Assembly (NCBI GenBank): GCA_949775045.1
Contig: OX459097.1
Location: 10,031,619 to 10,095,618 of the forward strand
From: Metridium senile
Lineage: Eukaryota > Cnidaria > Anthozoa > Actiniaria > Metridiidae
Length of the DNA: 64,000 nucleotides
Direction: 5' to 3'
A model generated the notes under the pieces. The model was not told the origin of the DNA. It did not search any database and saw nothing but the letters and a program-made list of their open reading frames with translations. How positions within the stretch are numbered: position 1 is the first letter of the stretch; each line of letters begins with the position of its first letter. The translations under genes and the position numbers were made by a program. Below, in pieces: positions 11,540-21,962 of the stretch.

Positions 11540-11885
11540 AACTAGTATAGGCTGCGTCGGTGTTTGATATAAACGATAGGTAATGTAATGAAATGTGTAA
11601 CACCGTAAAAAAAAATAGAAATAAAAACTAGCGAGTAAACTAGTAAAGGCTGCGTCTGTGTTTGATATAAACGATAGGTAAAGTAATGGAATTTGTAACA
11701 CCGTAAAAAATGTTGACTTAACTTTACTGACGTTTCGAGCTTTAGCCCTACGGAGTAATAAAGAGTAAAAAAGACGGTGTTAAAAAGCAAGTCCTCTTTT
11801 ACTCCGACAAAGGGCTAAAGTCAAAATGTCAGTAAAATTAAGTTAACATTTTTTACGGTATTACAAACTTCATTATATTACCTGT
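11540..11885. repeat. Inverted-repeat element with GAAACGTCAG motif
   Basis: Repeats ACTAGCGAGTAAACTAGTA, GATATAAACGATAGGTAA and TAACACCGTAAAAAATGTTG, then faces an inverted copy ending CATTTTTTACGGTATTACAA. The arms carry GCTCGAAACGTCAG on the minus strand. Family copies are at 23508-23718 and 31646-31880. Confidence 0.7.
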
Positions 11886-12481
11886 CGACACATAAATTAG
11901 ATAAGTAAATTACAATTTTAGTTGACGTTACCTAAATTTGAAATCACATGAAAACTGTTCGTTATTTCCTGGGGAGAACGACAAGATTGTATTTAGCCTT
12001 ATTTGTCTTGTAAATGTTTGTTGATTGGGATTAAAAGAACCCCCTTGATTTGCTTGACCGTTAGTTTGGCGGGCTTTTACTATTTTAGATGACGTCAACT
12101 AAATATACAAAATTTATCTAACTATTCATCGGTTTGACTAAATGGACTCTAATAAAATGTAAAAAAATATCTGATAAATGAGTAGTCAGCCAATGTATAA
12201 TTGCTAAAATAAAATGGTTTTGTTGTAAGTTTGTGATGAAGTGGTCTACTAATAATAACAAATATTCGGTTAAAACGAGTTGAATGTCGAGACAAAGTCG
12301 AGTTTATTATTCACCGATAATCATCGAGTGAATATTGCGCTAATTGCAAACAGGTGATAATAAAAAAATACGTTAAAAGGAAAATAACTATTTTATTTCG
12401 TATTTCTAAAGGCGAGGAAAGCGCTGTTATAATTTTAAAATAAGGCAATTTTTAACTAGTCAGCGGACGCGTTTTTCTACA

Positions 12482-12772
12482 AACACCCGCTTTCATATAT
12501 TAGTGTATAGGGAGTGGGGGGTCGACAAAACCACCTGTTGTCTTTTCCAAATATTACCCAACCCCCTTCCTGGTTGGCAAAAGTATCATACCCCCCCCCC
12601 CCCCCCCTATATTTTGTTCAGTTTTTACTACAACCTATAAAACAGCATACAATTTGTAACAATTCGTAACCCCCCCCCCCCCCCCCATATATAGCTTCCT
12701 GAAACTAACGTGACCCCCTTCAATATTGCCGACCCCCCCTCCCCCATACACTTACAAATGAAAGCCCCCTTA
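12482..12772. repeat. G/C-tract MITE family, copy 2
   Basis: Left end CGCTTTCATATATTAGTGTA, right end TACACTTACAAATGAAAGCC, with long C homopolymers at 12591-12607 and 12669-12686. It shares CACCTGTTGTCTTTTCCAAA with copies 3 and 4. Confidence 0.7.
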
Positions 12773-12965
12773 TTACGTTTTGGATCATCAAAAGTTTTGT
12801 TGTTGTTTATCATCTATCTTTGTTTTTACGAGGGTTACTAATTGGAGTTATCTAGCATGAGGCCGGTTATCGTTTCTTTTGTCTCCTGTGATTCTGAGCC
12901 GCGATAATCGAGGAAAGAAAAGAAAACCTTATTGGGCCAGGGTAGCCATTGGGTTAGACGTAAAG

Positions 12966-13207
12966 AGGGCTTTCATTTATTAGTATATGGGGGGAGGGGT
13001 CGGCAAAATCACCTGTTGTCTTTTCCAAATATCACCCCCCCCCCCCCCCTTTTAGTCCTGGTTGGCAAAAGTATCATTACACCCTATATTTCGTCTAGTT
13101 TATACCAAACTCCTATAAAACAGCATACAGCCCCCCCTCCCCCCTATATAGCTTCCGAAAATAACATGATTCCTCCTCCCCCCTCCCCCCATACACTAAT
13201 AAATGGA
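12966..13207. repeat. G/C-tract MITE family, copy 3
   Basis: GAGGGCTTTCATTTATTAGT at the left faces CATACACTAATAAATGG at the right. Contains a C-run at 13036-13049. The proline-rich ORF through it is an artefact. Confidence 0.7.
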
Positions 13208-13441
13208 GGTACCCTAATTCAAATAGAGCACTGGCTACATACACCACAGGGAACCCGCCTCTTTTTTTTTAGGCAAATGCCAATGATCAAGCATTCAACG
13301 AAAAGGAATGCATTTATTTATTGATTATGGACATATAGCCTCAAATGCTTAGATTCATAAAACCATCGTATCCTTCATGAAAGAAGAGCCAACCATGAAA
13401 ATGGAAAGCCAGGAGAAAAGATCACTTTTACTATTATTACC

Positions 13442-14754
13442 AGCAAGGGGCCATTTTGCATGACCATGCGAGAAATGCTGTACTGTGACATCGCAATGCA
13501 GGCTCACCACAGGCTACCCACTCATTCACTTGTAACAAAAAGTCGCTGAGCTATCACGCTTTGTTATATTTATCTATTATCTTATCATTTCCGTCGCTAT
13601 TTGTGAGTGTAGCAAAAACACAGTCTACGTAATTCAATAGAAATAACAAAAGACTTAATTTAAACAATGAATGAAGCTAACAAAGAATACAATGGGTTTC
13701 CGGTACACACCGGCAGGGAGCCAAAATTCTATGCAAAGCAGCACTTTTTATGGCAGAAAATTGAAAATTTCGCTACCTTACCCAATTTGTCCAACAAATC
13801 AAACATGATAGATCGAAAGCACAGAAACAAAGGACTTAAAATCAAATGGAATTTGTGTGGTATTCTCTTACACAAGTCAGCCATGTAATCAAGAATAATA
13901 ATAACCATATTCGAACAATCATACTGTGTTTGATGCTACATAAAAAGCCAACAAATTGTTCGATTGCTGGGATATCAAGGATCTCATTTCGTGAATGGTA
14001 CATAAACTAAATGTGTCTTATTTCAGGCCCGAGAATTTCGAATTTCAAGAGTTTTGACCAATTAATAATGACCATGTATACAATGTTTACATCTTTGATT
14101 GGCCAAAAAATCCATCTTCCCCAATTTTCCAATTAAAGATCCACTATAAAGCATTACCAATATGCATATGGATATCATCATTTCTGCTTAAAACACATTG
14201 GTATTTTCACTACATTTAATAACATTTCAAGATGAAAAATTATTAAAAGTTATGAAAAGTTATGAAAAGTTATTATGAAAAATGCCGAACAACCCGAATT
14301 TATCAATTATGACATTAAGGCAATGTGGTTTTCGCCACCCATTGCAGTCGATTTTAACACAAAATGTTGTGATACAGTACAAATAGCATCCCACTCATGG
14401 TGTTAAAAGACCTGGCATCAGATAGTCTTATTTCCTGAGTTATACCGACGGCAAAGTATGGCCTTAAACACGTTACAGTCGACATTTTCTTTTCTCCGCG
14501 AGTCAGCTTGAATGACTCTTTTTAACATTTTTTCTCGAAACTATACTCCAATGATTTCGCTTGAATCGCATATAGGACACATATTCGATATCAGCCTTTA
14601 TATTTGAGTCTGATCAATTAATTGCAGAAGAAGAAACGGATATCTTGAACATATATTTATGTGAGCACCTCTATTGAGAGAACGTGATACGAGCAAGTGC
14701 TATGACCAGGGCAACTCAAGCGTGACGCGCATGCGCTGTGAAATGGCCCCTTGT
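13442..14754. mobile_element. 1.3 kb non-autonomous TIR transposon with 10-bp TSD
   Basis: Ends AGCAAGGGGCCATTTTGCA and (inverted) AACAAGGGGCCATTTCACA, flanked on both sides by TATTATTACC (13432-13441 and 14755-14764). A 9-10 base duplication fits Mutator-like elements. The 73-aa ORF inside (13667-13888) resembles nothing I recognise, so a transposase is absent. Confidence 0.7.
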
Positions 14755-14764
14755 TATTATTACC

Positions 14765-15790
14765 ACACCTGTTTTCATTAAGGTTGTCCAAAAAGAAATA
14801 GAAAATAATAACTCGTTGTTAGGAATTAGTTATCATATAACAATAATACAATACAATAAGTTTATTGATTCTCCATAGAAAGGGCTTTTCAAAAACAATT
14901 TACATTTATAGTTAATTATTTAAATAAAAAATACATTTCATTATTAAATTATAGAGTACAAACAGTAAAGGTGTGCAATACTTTGTACTATTTACCACTA
15001 AATTATGATATATAAATAGAAACATAAATGTAATATCTTTAAAAACTCGGTTTATAAAAACTAAGTTAAATATCCCAACTATATATAATAATTCATATGA
15101 ATGTGTTAACTATATTCATTGACAGTAAATGTCCTAACTATATACACTTGATGGCAAGAATGTTGTCACATGAAAAAAGAACATTTGTAATTTAGTAGAA
15201 AAGGAATAACAAAAGAAGAGTTCAGCTTGAGTGATCTTCTTTTGTCTTTTAATTATTTTCTTTCCCATTAAAGTCAGGACACAAAAGTTACAAAAGTCAG
15301 GACAACGTTCTTGCAATTAGGTGTATTATAAAATCTAAATGAATATAAATATCCATACCATATCCAAATACGTATACATGTAGTAATAGATAGCAAGAGT
15401 GCATAGGATAATAGATAATACTAGATACATCTTACTATAAAAAGGAATGCTTAAATGAACGTTTAAAGGTAGCAGTGTCATTGGATCGTAAGCACAATAG
15501 CAGTGTACTGGAGCTAAAAATAAATATTGATTATGGTTGCTAAAACTCTATTTAAAGATTCTCGTATTTAAAGGTAATGATCTAATTGTGGTGCATTACA
15601 GTATGGACACTTTTGTTGTTACTTTTATAGCCCACATACCTTTTGAACTCAATGCTTCTAAAAACATCTAAACTGCCACAATTTGACTGTTGCTATTCGT
15701 TTAACATCCCATGTTACAATGTTCCTGATTCTGACTTTGATTCACTTCTGAAATGTCTGATGCACAAGTTACACTAATTTTCGGGCACAT
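14765..15790. other. AT-rich 3' flank of the EEP gene
   Basis: No gene recognised. 14848-14872 read on the minus strand gives AATCAATAAACTTATTGTAT, which could be the polyadenylation signal of the EEP gene or the tail of a retroelement. 15225-15310 has GTTACAAAAGTCAGGACA-type short repeats. Confidence 0.4.
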
Positions 15791-16990
15791 CTAAATGTCC
15801 TTAATGCTGACACTTCCAAGTTTTTTTCTTAAGCTTTCAACTTGTTCGTCCTGACTTTGGTCCCTCCATTTAAGTGTTGCAACAATTGGGTCATGATCTA
15901 ATAAATCCTCAACTTTTACATTAATATGCTTGAAATTCTCAAATGCCTTCAATATAGCAGTACCCAACTCACAACCTTCTGCACGGTTGAAAACAAGTGG
16001 TTTTGCTGAGGCCATGGTGAATGCATTTAGTTTCTCCCAGAAAAAGTTATCTTTGAAGTGAATCTTTCCTGACCCACTTTTTGATAGACGATTTGATTCC
16101 TTGTATTGTGCAGCATCCACACATAGATCTAATTCTGTGTTATTTAACGTGTTAAAATTGAAATCACCGCCGATCAGAAAAGGAATATTGCCTTCCTCTT
16201 CGCACAATTTGCGTACAAATGCAATAAGACTATTGAACTTTTTCGTTCTGGCATCTTCTGTTTTTGTTCTTTCTCCGTGGTAAGACACCACAATAAATGA
16301 CCATTCCGGGATACATTCTACTTCTCCTCGTTTTCGTCCTTGTACTTTAGGTGTTAGTTTGACGAAGCAAGCCCGAGAAAGCAAGGTGTCCACTTGCTCA
16401 CCATTTTTTAACAAGTTATCTCTAATCTTCATCATTCTTTTATCAGTTGCCTTGAAATTATCTTTGACTCCATCAAATTTGTCTGTATTCCATACAATAC
16501 CTGCTTCATCTCCTGTCCATTGGCAATCAACCTGATGATTGTCACGGTTCAACTCTGCTATTATATCACTTTCAAAGTAACCTGGGCGCTCTTGGCAAAA
16601 CACCACATCAGAATGAGATTTTTGGAGAATGGCGGTGATCAAATCTCGGCGAGGTTTTGCGACACCACTAGTGGGGCTATCCATGTTTATAGTATGCACC
16701 CGATATTGAAGATTCGCCTTTTCAGCTGTACGCAATATTCGTGAGATATCCTTCTTGATCCTTCGTTTTGTTTTATCTTTAACGTGTATGTTATCTCGTA
16801 CTTCTTCCTTTTGATAAATAGTTTCAATATGTTCATCAAGCGAAAAATCTGGATCTACAACGTAACTACTTGTCGAAAGAAGAGATTCTCTTATGGACTC
16901 AGTAATTTCTGATTTACAGTTAGTTTTGAGTTGTTTTCTAGTCAAAACTTCAAGTGCGATGGGAGTTGGGTCTGTTTTTGCAGTGGCCAT
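15791..16990 (-). CDS. Endonuclease/exonuclease/phosphatase (DNase I-like) fold protein
   Basis: A single open frame of 399 codons from the first ATG (16990); the frame is open further upstream to an in-frame TAG at about 17078, so an upstream exon cannot be excluded. Counted from this ATG, the first 100 residues are charged and unrecognised. The rest carries the EEP signature in order: VVFCQERPG near residue 132 (metal-binding Glu), GIVWNTDKFDG, WSFIVVSYHGERTK, IGGDFNFNTL near 275 (Asp/Asn catalytic pair) and LLDHDPIVATLKW near 365 (Asp-His pair). This fold hydrolyses phosphodiester or phosphoester bonds using Mg2+, but the substrate is unknown. There is no reverse transcriptase next to it, so it is not evidently part of a LINE. 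No signal peptide seen. Confidence 0.75.
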   Translation of the reverse strand: MATAKTDPTPIALEVLTRKQLKTNCKSEITESIRESLLSTSSYVVDPDFSLDEHIETIYQKEEVRDNIHVKDKTKRRIKKDISRILRTAEKANLQYRVHTINMDSPTSGVAKPRRDLITAILQKSHSDVVFCQERPGYFESDIIAELNRDNHQVDCQWTGDEAGIVWNTDKFDGVKDNFKATDKRMMKIRDNLLKNGEQVDTLLSRACFVKLTPKVQGRKRGEVECIPEWSFIVVSYHGERTKTEDARTKKFNSLIAFVRKLCEEEGNIPFLIGGDFNFNTLNNTELDLCVDAAQYKESNRLSKSGSGKIHFKDNFFWEKLNAFTMASAKPLVFNRAEGCELGTAILKAFENFKHINVKVEDLLDHDPIVATLKWRDQSQDEQVESLRKKLGSVSIKDI

Positions 16991-17044
16991 ACTTGAATTT
17001 CCAACACTACAGGTTGTAACAACTGGGCCAACAGAAGATATCAA

Positions 17045-18327
17045 AGTGGAAAGCGTCTGTCCTTGAAGCGTCTTCTAAAGATGTAGACGTCTACTGCATT
17101 TCTAAATAAATGACAGATATATAACTTAGTTAAAATTCGGTAAAATAAAATATTGATAACAGTGATCCTGATTTGTATTTATTTCCGCTATTGTTTCAAA
17201 TTAGTCAATTCAAAATGGCGGATGAAGCGTGCTCGCGAAGTGGTTTTTAATTCAGTTTCGGTCATTCAACTTAGAACTAAAACTCACATTTTCGACGTAT
17301 TGATGTCCCCTTTCTCTGGATCTAGTAACGTGAGGGCTAAATAAGCCTTAACTTCTTTTTAAAGAAGTTAACTTATTAAAAAAGTGTGGATTTAGCAATA
17401 TGGATTTAGACAAAGCAGAAGTCTGATCTCACTTTTATACGCACGTCATGCCAAAACTCATCGCGTTTCAAGTTCCGGGATTGTATGTCATGGCTGTATG
17501 CCAATCTCGTCCCCACATCCTATTTTTCTTACTACGCATGCTCGACGAAAAATATTGGCTTTGGCAAAATCCAACACCGGAAGGACCAGAATCTGGTTAT
17601 TTTGTGACCTGTGCGGTGTAAATGTTTCATCAAAATCCTTCAAACTTGCTAAGTCGCAATACCAGATTAAAAATAGAACTTCTGTGGGAATTCATCTGCA
17701 AAGACATTATTAAACCCAAATTCTAAAGTCAAATTCTATATTAAATTATTACATATTCAATCATATATATATTATAAATTAAATTAAATCATATGACGAT
17801 TGATCCATTGGTAGATCTAGAACATTCTGTTCAGAAACATGAAAGATTCGTAACGATTATAGAAAATCACGCGCGTTGATTGGTCTAGAAATTCACACTA
17901 TTTCTCGATAATCAGCGTTTCGCGGGCTTTTAGAAATGAGAAATGAACAGTTTTTCTTAAAAAAATGGCTGGCTGGTCATTTTTACTTTTCAAAATAAAC
18001 ACTTTTGTATTTATACTAAAACAATTATCCACCTCGGGCTCTGTGAATATTGGTGAATATGTAACCTTGACTCCGTCTCGGTTATTATTCACCGAGATTC
18101 ACTTAGCCTTTGGCGAATAACTCTTAATTTATTTTCTGATTTAATGCAAAGCATTTCTTTTATGATAAAACATTTTGTAAAACTTTGTAAGCTCGTAAAT
18201 ATTTAATAACTTAAATAACAGTTGTGTCAAACAACGTTAAAATAAAATGTAAAAATATCGGATAAATAAGTAGTCAGCAAATATATAGTCGCTAAAATAA
18301 AATTGTTATGTTGTACGTGTGTTTTAG
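17045..18327. other. Intergenic, no gene recognised
   Basis: AT-rich upstream region of the EEP gene. 18065-18120 has GGTTATTATTCACCGAGATT, resembling TTTATTATTCACCGATAATC at 12300, and 18135-18327 matches 11371-11475 and 12150-12236. Confidence 0.4.
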
Positions 18328-18328
18328 G

Positions 18329-18617
18329 CCGGTACACACTAGTCAACAAGTCGCTGCAACACGACGCGGCGACACGTTGCGGCGACAATTCCTCTCGTGT
18401 GTACATAGAGTTTTTGCGGGAAAGTTTGTCTCCGCGACAGAATTTTGTCCCCGCGACACGTCGCACACATTCAAACCGGTTTGTATTCGTGCGTCAAGTC
18501 GCAGCAACAAAATGAGTGAAAGTAGTGTCGCGGCGACGTGATTTCGAAGCAGTACACACAAAGCGACGTGTCGCCGCGTCGTGTTGCAGCGACTTGTTGC
18601 CTAGTGTGTACCGGCCT
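18329..18617. repeat. GGCCGGTACACAC MITE, copy 1
   Basis: Left end AGGCCGGTACACACTAG and right end CTAGTGTGTACCGGCCT are perfect inverted copies. The interior is dense in GTCGC/GCGAC, including CGACACGTCGC and GTCGCCGCGTCG. No coding capacity. Confidence 0.8.
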
Positions 18618-18788
18618 GAAGTGCTCTATTAATAATATACACTTATTGGATTCATCCCAGCCCGGCCGAATATCCAGAATTCAATATTCAGACTTAGAAA
18701 TCTGCTATAATAGGCGAGGATGAATCATATAGGTGTTCTATTATACCGAACATGCATAATAACTTATCAGAAGATTCCAGTCCAATAA

Positions 18789-19037
18789 AGGCCGGTACAA
18801 ACTAGGTAACAAGTCGCTGCAACACGACGCGGCGACACGTCGCTTTGTGTGTACTGCTTTTAAAACACGTCGCCGCGACACTACTTTCACTCATTTTTCA
18901 ACCAGTTTGTATTTGTACGACGTGTCGCGGGGACAAAAATTGCCACCAAAAGCTAAACCTGCACAAGAGAGGAATTGTCGCCGCAACGTGTCGCCACGTG
19001 GTGTTGCAGCGACATGTCGCCTAATGTGTATCGGCCT
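18789..19037. repeat. GGCCGGTACACAC MITE, copy 2
   Basis: AAAGGCCGGTACAAACTAGG at the left faces CCTAATGTGTATCGGCCTTT at the right. Same GTCGC-rich interior as copy 1. A third, truncated piece (ATTTTTCAACCAGTTTG.. GTGCGACGTGTCGCGG) lies at 19118-19195. Confidence 0.75.
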
Positions 19038-19289
19038 TTAGTGTTCTTGGCTCAGAAGTCAACTAATTAACATGATTTTGTAGTTGGCTTTGTCACTAAA
19101 AATGAGCTAGTTTGAAACAATTCGCCGCGACTTTCACTCATTTTTCAACCAGTTTGAATTTGTGCGACGTGTCGCGGAGACAAAATGTTGTCGCAGAAGA
19201 GTAACCACTATGTGGATCTGCTTATTATTTATAATGCTTCTCCAACAGACCATACCTGTCTGGTTCGATTGTAAACCTTTCTACCAAAC

Positions 19290-19550
19290 TGTCCGCTCTA
19301 GCGGTGTTCGTCTGTAGCCCTATTTTTCAAACTGCCCCTACTAGCGGGTGATCGATCGTGGCGCTTTGTCCGCACTAGCGGGTGTTCGTTTGTCCGTACT
19401 AGCGAGGTTCGTTTGTCCGTACTAGCGGGGTTCGTTTGTCCGTACTAGCGGGGTTCGTTTGTCCGTACTAGCGGGGTTCGTTTGTCCGCACTAGCGGGGT
19501 TCGTTTGTCCGTACTATCGGGGTTCGTTTGTCCTTACTAGCGGGTGTTCG
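19290..19550. repeat. 23-base minisatellite GTCCGTACTAGCGGGGTTCG
   Basis: About ten imperfect tandem copies of GTTTGTCCGTACTAGCGGGG plus TTC. Unlike most of the window it is GC-rich. Confidence 0.85.
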
Positions 19551-19837
19551 TATTCTATAGTGTTTACTCTCCGTCGCGACTTGTTTCTGATTTATCACTG
19601 AAGGAATGTAATTATAAATTCAAAGGTTTAAAAGTGACAGGAATGTAAGACTAGAGGATTATTAAAATGACTAGAAACTGTTTAGATCTCTTAAACGAAA
19701 CTATTGTATCAATACAAATATGATTACAATATAAATCTTTAAAAATTAAATCGAAAACTGTCACAAATTTTCATTATTTTAGCATATTTTGAAATCTTTC
19801 GCAGAAACAATATAAAGTTAAATAAACTTTAATCATA

Positions 19838-20014
19838 GTTATTAGAGCGAAAACACTAGAACCATGAAATAAAAACAAAATAGTTACTAACTAATAGTTT
19901 TTATTTAGTGACTATTTAGTTTATAGTAACTAATAGTCGCTAAATAAGAACTATTACACACTAACAATTTGATTTTGTTTCATGGTTCTAGTGTCTTCGC
20001 TCTAATAACTTTGC
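19838..20014. repeat. 175-base palindromic MITE
   Basis: TTATTAGAGCGAAAACACTA..GAACCATGAAAT at the left faces ATTTCATGGTTC..GCTCTAATAA (via TTTTGTTTCATGGTTCTAGT) at the right, with inner palindromic TTTAGTGACTATTTAG/CTAATAGTCGCTAAAT blocks. Confidence 0.75.
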
Positions 20015-20986
20015 TTTAATAAGCTAAGTACCCGAGTGCTGTCTTATTACCAGCCGTTATAGAATGAAATCTTTCATTATGTCTTTAGTTCCTATGTAGA
20101 CACTTTTCCGCAGCATAAAAGCGTCGGCATATGTAGCCCCCAGGCCCATTTGAAAATCAGGCTACTCAGTGCAAGAGAGGCCACTGACATTCACTAAATC
20201 TAAAGAGAAAATGATGTGTAAACGTTTAGAAGGTTAAAAGAAAAAACGACGCAAGCTTTTGAAGTTGTCGCATTTTAAGCACATTTTTAAAATCTCTGAC
20301 TATCTTTTCCGAGTGAATAATTTTGTTATCTCCATCTTGATTGTTTTTCTCTTGACCTACAGGATTCCCAGACTAAAACGTGTCAAAGTACGCATAATTT
20401 TGAAAAAAAAATTGCATCAAAATAAATATAATAGTTTTTCTCTTTCATAGTTATATACTTTTGTTTTTCTTCGATATTTATTTCAATATAACTATATAAC
20501 TTCTAGGCTATTCCCAAGGGAGCCCGAGTGTGTATGTTTTTTAAATTTTCAAATTACCGGCTGTAGTAAATTTTGTGTTAATTTTCAAATGCTTTCTTCT
20601 TTGAAATCTCTTGCACAAAACCTAAACGAGATTCCCTTTTCAAACTCAAGAGATCTCTTCCTAAAGCTTTCCATCCATATCTTTCCATTGTTTGATTTGT
20701 CAAGTCGGGTTGAAAGCATGTTCCGGCCGTTACGTGTGACCTGCGTTTAAACTTGATTAAAGCCTGTCGCCATAGCAACTCACACAACAAGCATTATAAG
20801 CCAGGCTCGCGTGCCATACTCTCCAATAACTGTGCATTCGTTCGTTATGGAGCAATACTTGCTTTGAAATTATTATAACAAACAGCTGATTCAAGTTTAA
20901 GAAGTAAGCTTCGAGATTTAGTACACAAAGAAATATAAAGTATACAAGGATTTGAATACACTGTCAGGAGTTCATTGACTTGGACC
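20015..20986. other. Upstream region of the complete laminin gene
   Basis: No gene recognised. It must hold the promoter or the 5' UTR unless a noncoding first exon lies further left. I see no convincing TATA box at a sensible distance. Confidence 0.4.
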
Positions 20987-21962
20987 ATGAATCGAATTGT
21001 CGTCGTCTTGGCAGTTGCTGTTCTAGTGATCAGGAATGTTTCCGCCGAGTGTTTCGGAGAGAATGGAGCTGATGTAAGCCAGCAAGTATGTATTCCAGGA
21101 CACTGGAACATCGCTCGATTCTCGTCAGCAGCTATTACAGCTACTAGTACTTGTGGCAATCCACCAGCAAACGCATGTCCTTTGAAGCCGTCGAATAATG
21201 GATGTAAGAAGTGTAATAGTTCCGATCCTGCTCTGAGTCACCCGGCGAAATACATATTAGATAAACCTAGGGGAGCTGTTACTTACTGGCAATCCGACAC
21301 ATGGTGGGTTTGGCATCAAACTTATCCCAATAAACCTCTACAAGTCAATGTTACGTTGACTTTCAACAAGAGTTTTGATGCAACTGGTTTATTGACTTTA
21401 ACATTTCTTTCGCCTCGTCCGTTCGAAATGGTCTTGGAGAAATCAAACGACTTTGGGGCGACTTGGAAAGCTCTTCAATATTACGCCAATGATTGCAAAA
21501 GGAGGTTCAAAATGCAGAATACTGAACCTATGGACTATAGATATAACGATTTGAATGCTTACTGCACGGAGGAATACAGCAAATCCGTACCAGGGGAACT
21601 GCTGTTTGATTTCAAGACGCGGTACGAGGAAGAAAGTGGGTTTTTCATGCCGAATATTCAAAAATACCTACATGTTACAAATCTTCGATTTCGTTTGGAA
21701 TACCCAGGAACAGATGGGATGGAAAACAGCGACAAAACCGAGGATATTCTCAGCCGATTTTTCTACGCGATATCAGATTTGAGCATCATAGGACGGTGCA
21801 GATGCAACGGACATGCATCGTATTGCATATACAACGGAGCGAACCGATGTTCGAACTGTACGCATTTCACCACTGGTGTAGATTGTGAGAAATGTCTACC
21901 TTTGTATAACAATCGACCGTGGAGGCCGGCAACGTCAAAATTTCAGCCTAACCCATGCGAAA
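20987..21962 (+). CDS. Laminin exon 1: signal peptide, LN domain, first LE
   Basis: Residues 1-325. One long exon carries the entire N-terminal polymerisation domain and the first LE module ([27 protein letters not shown]). Donor GAAA|GTAAGT, phase 1. Confidence 0.9.
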
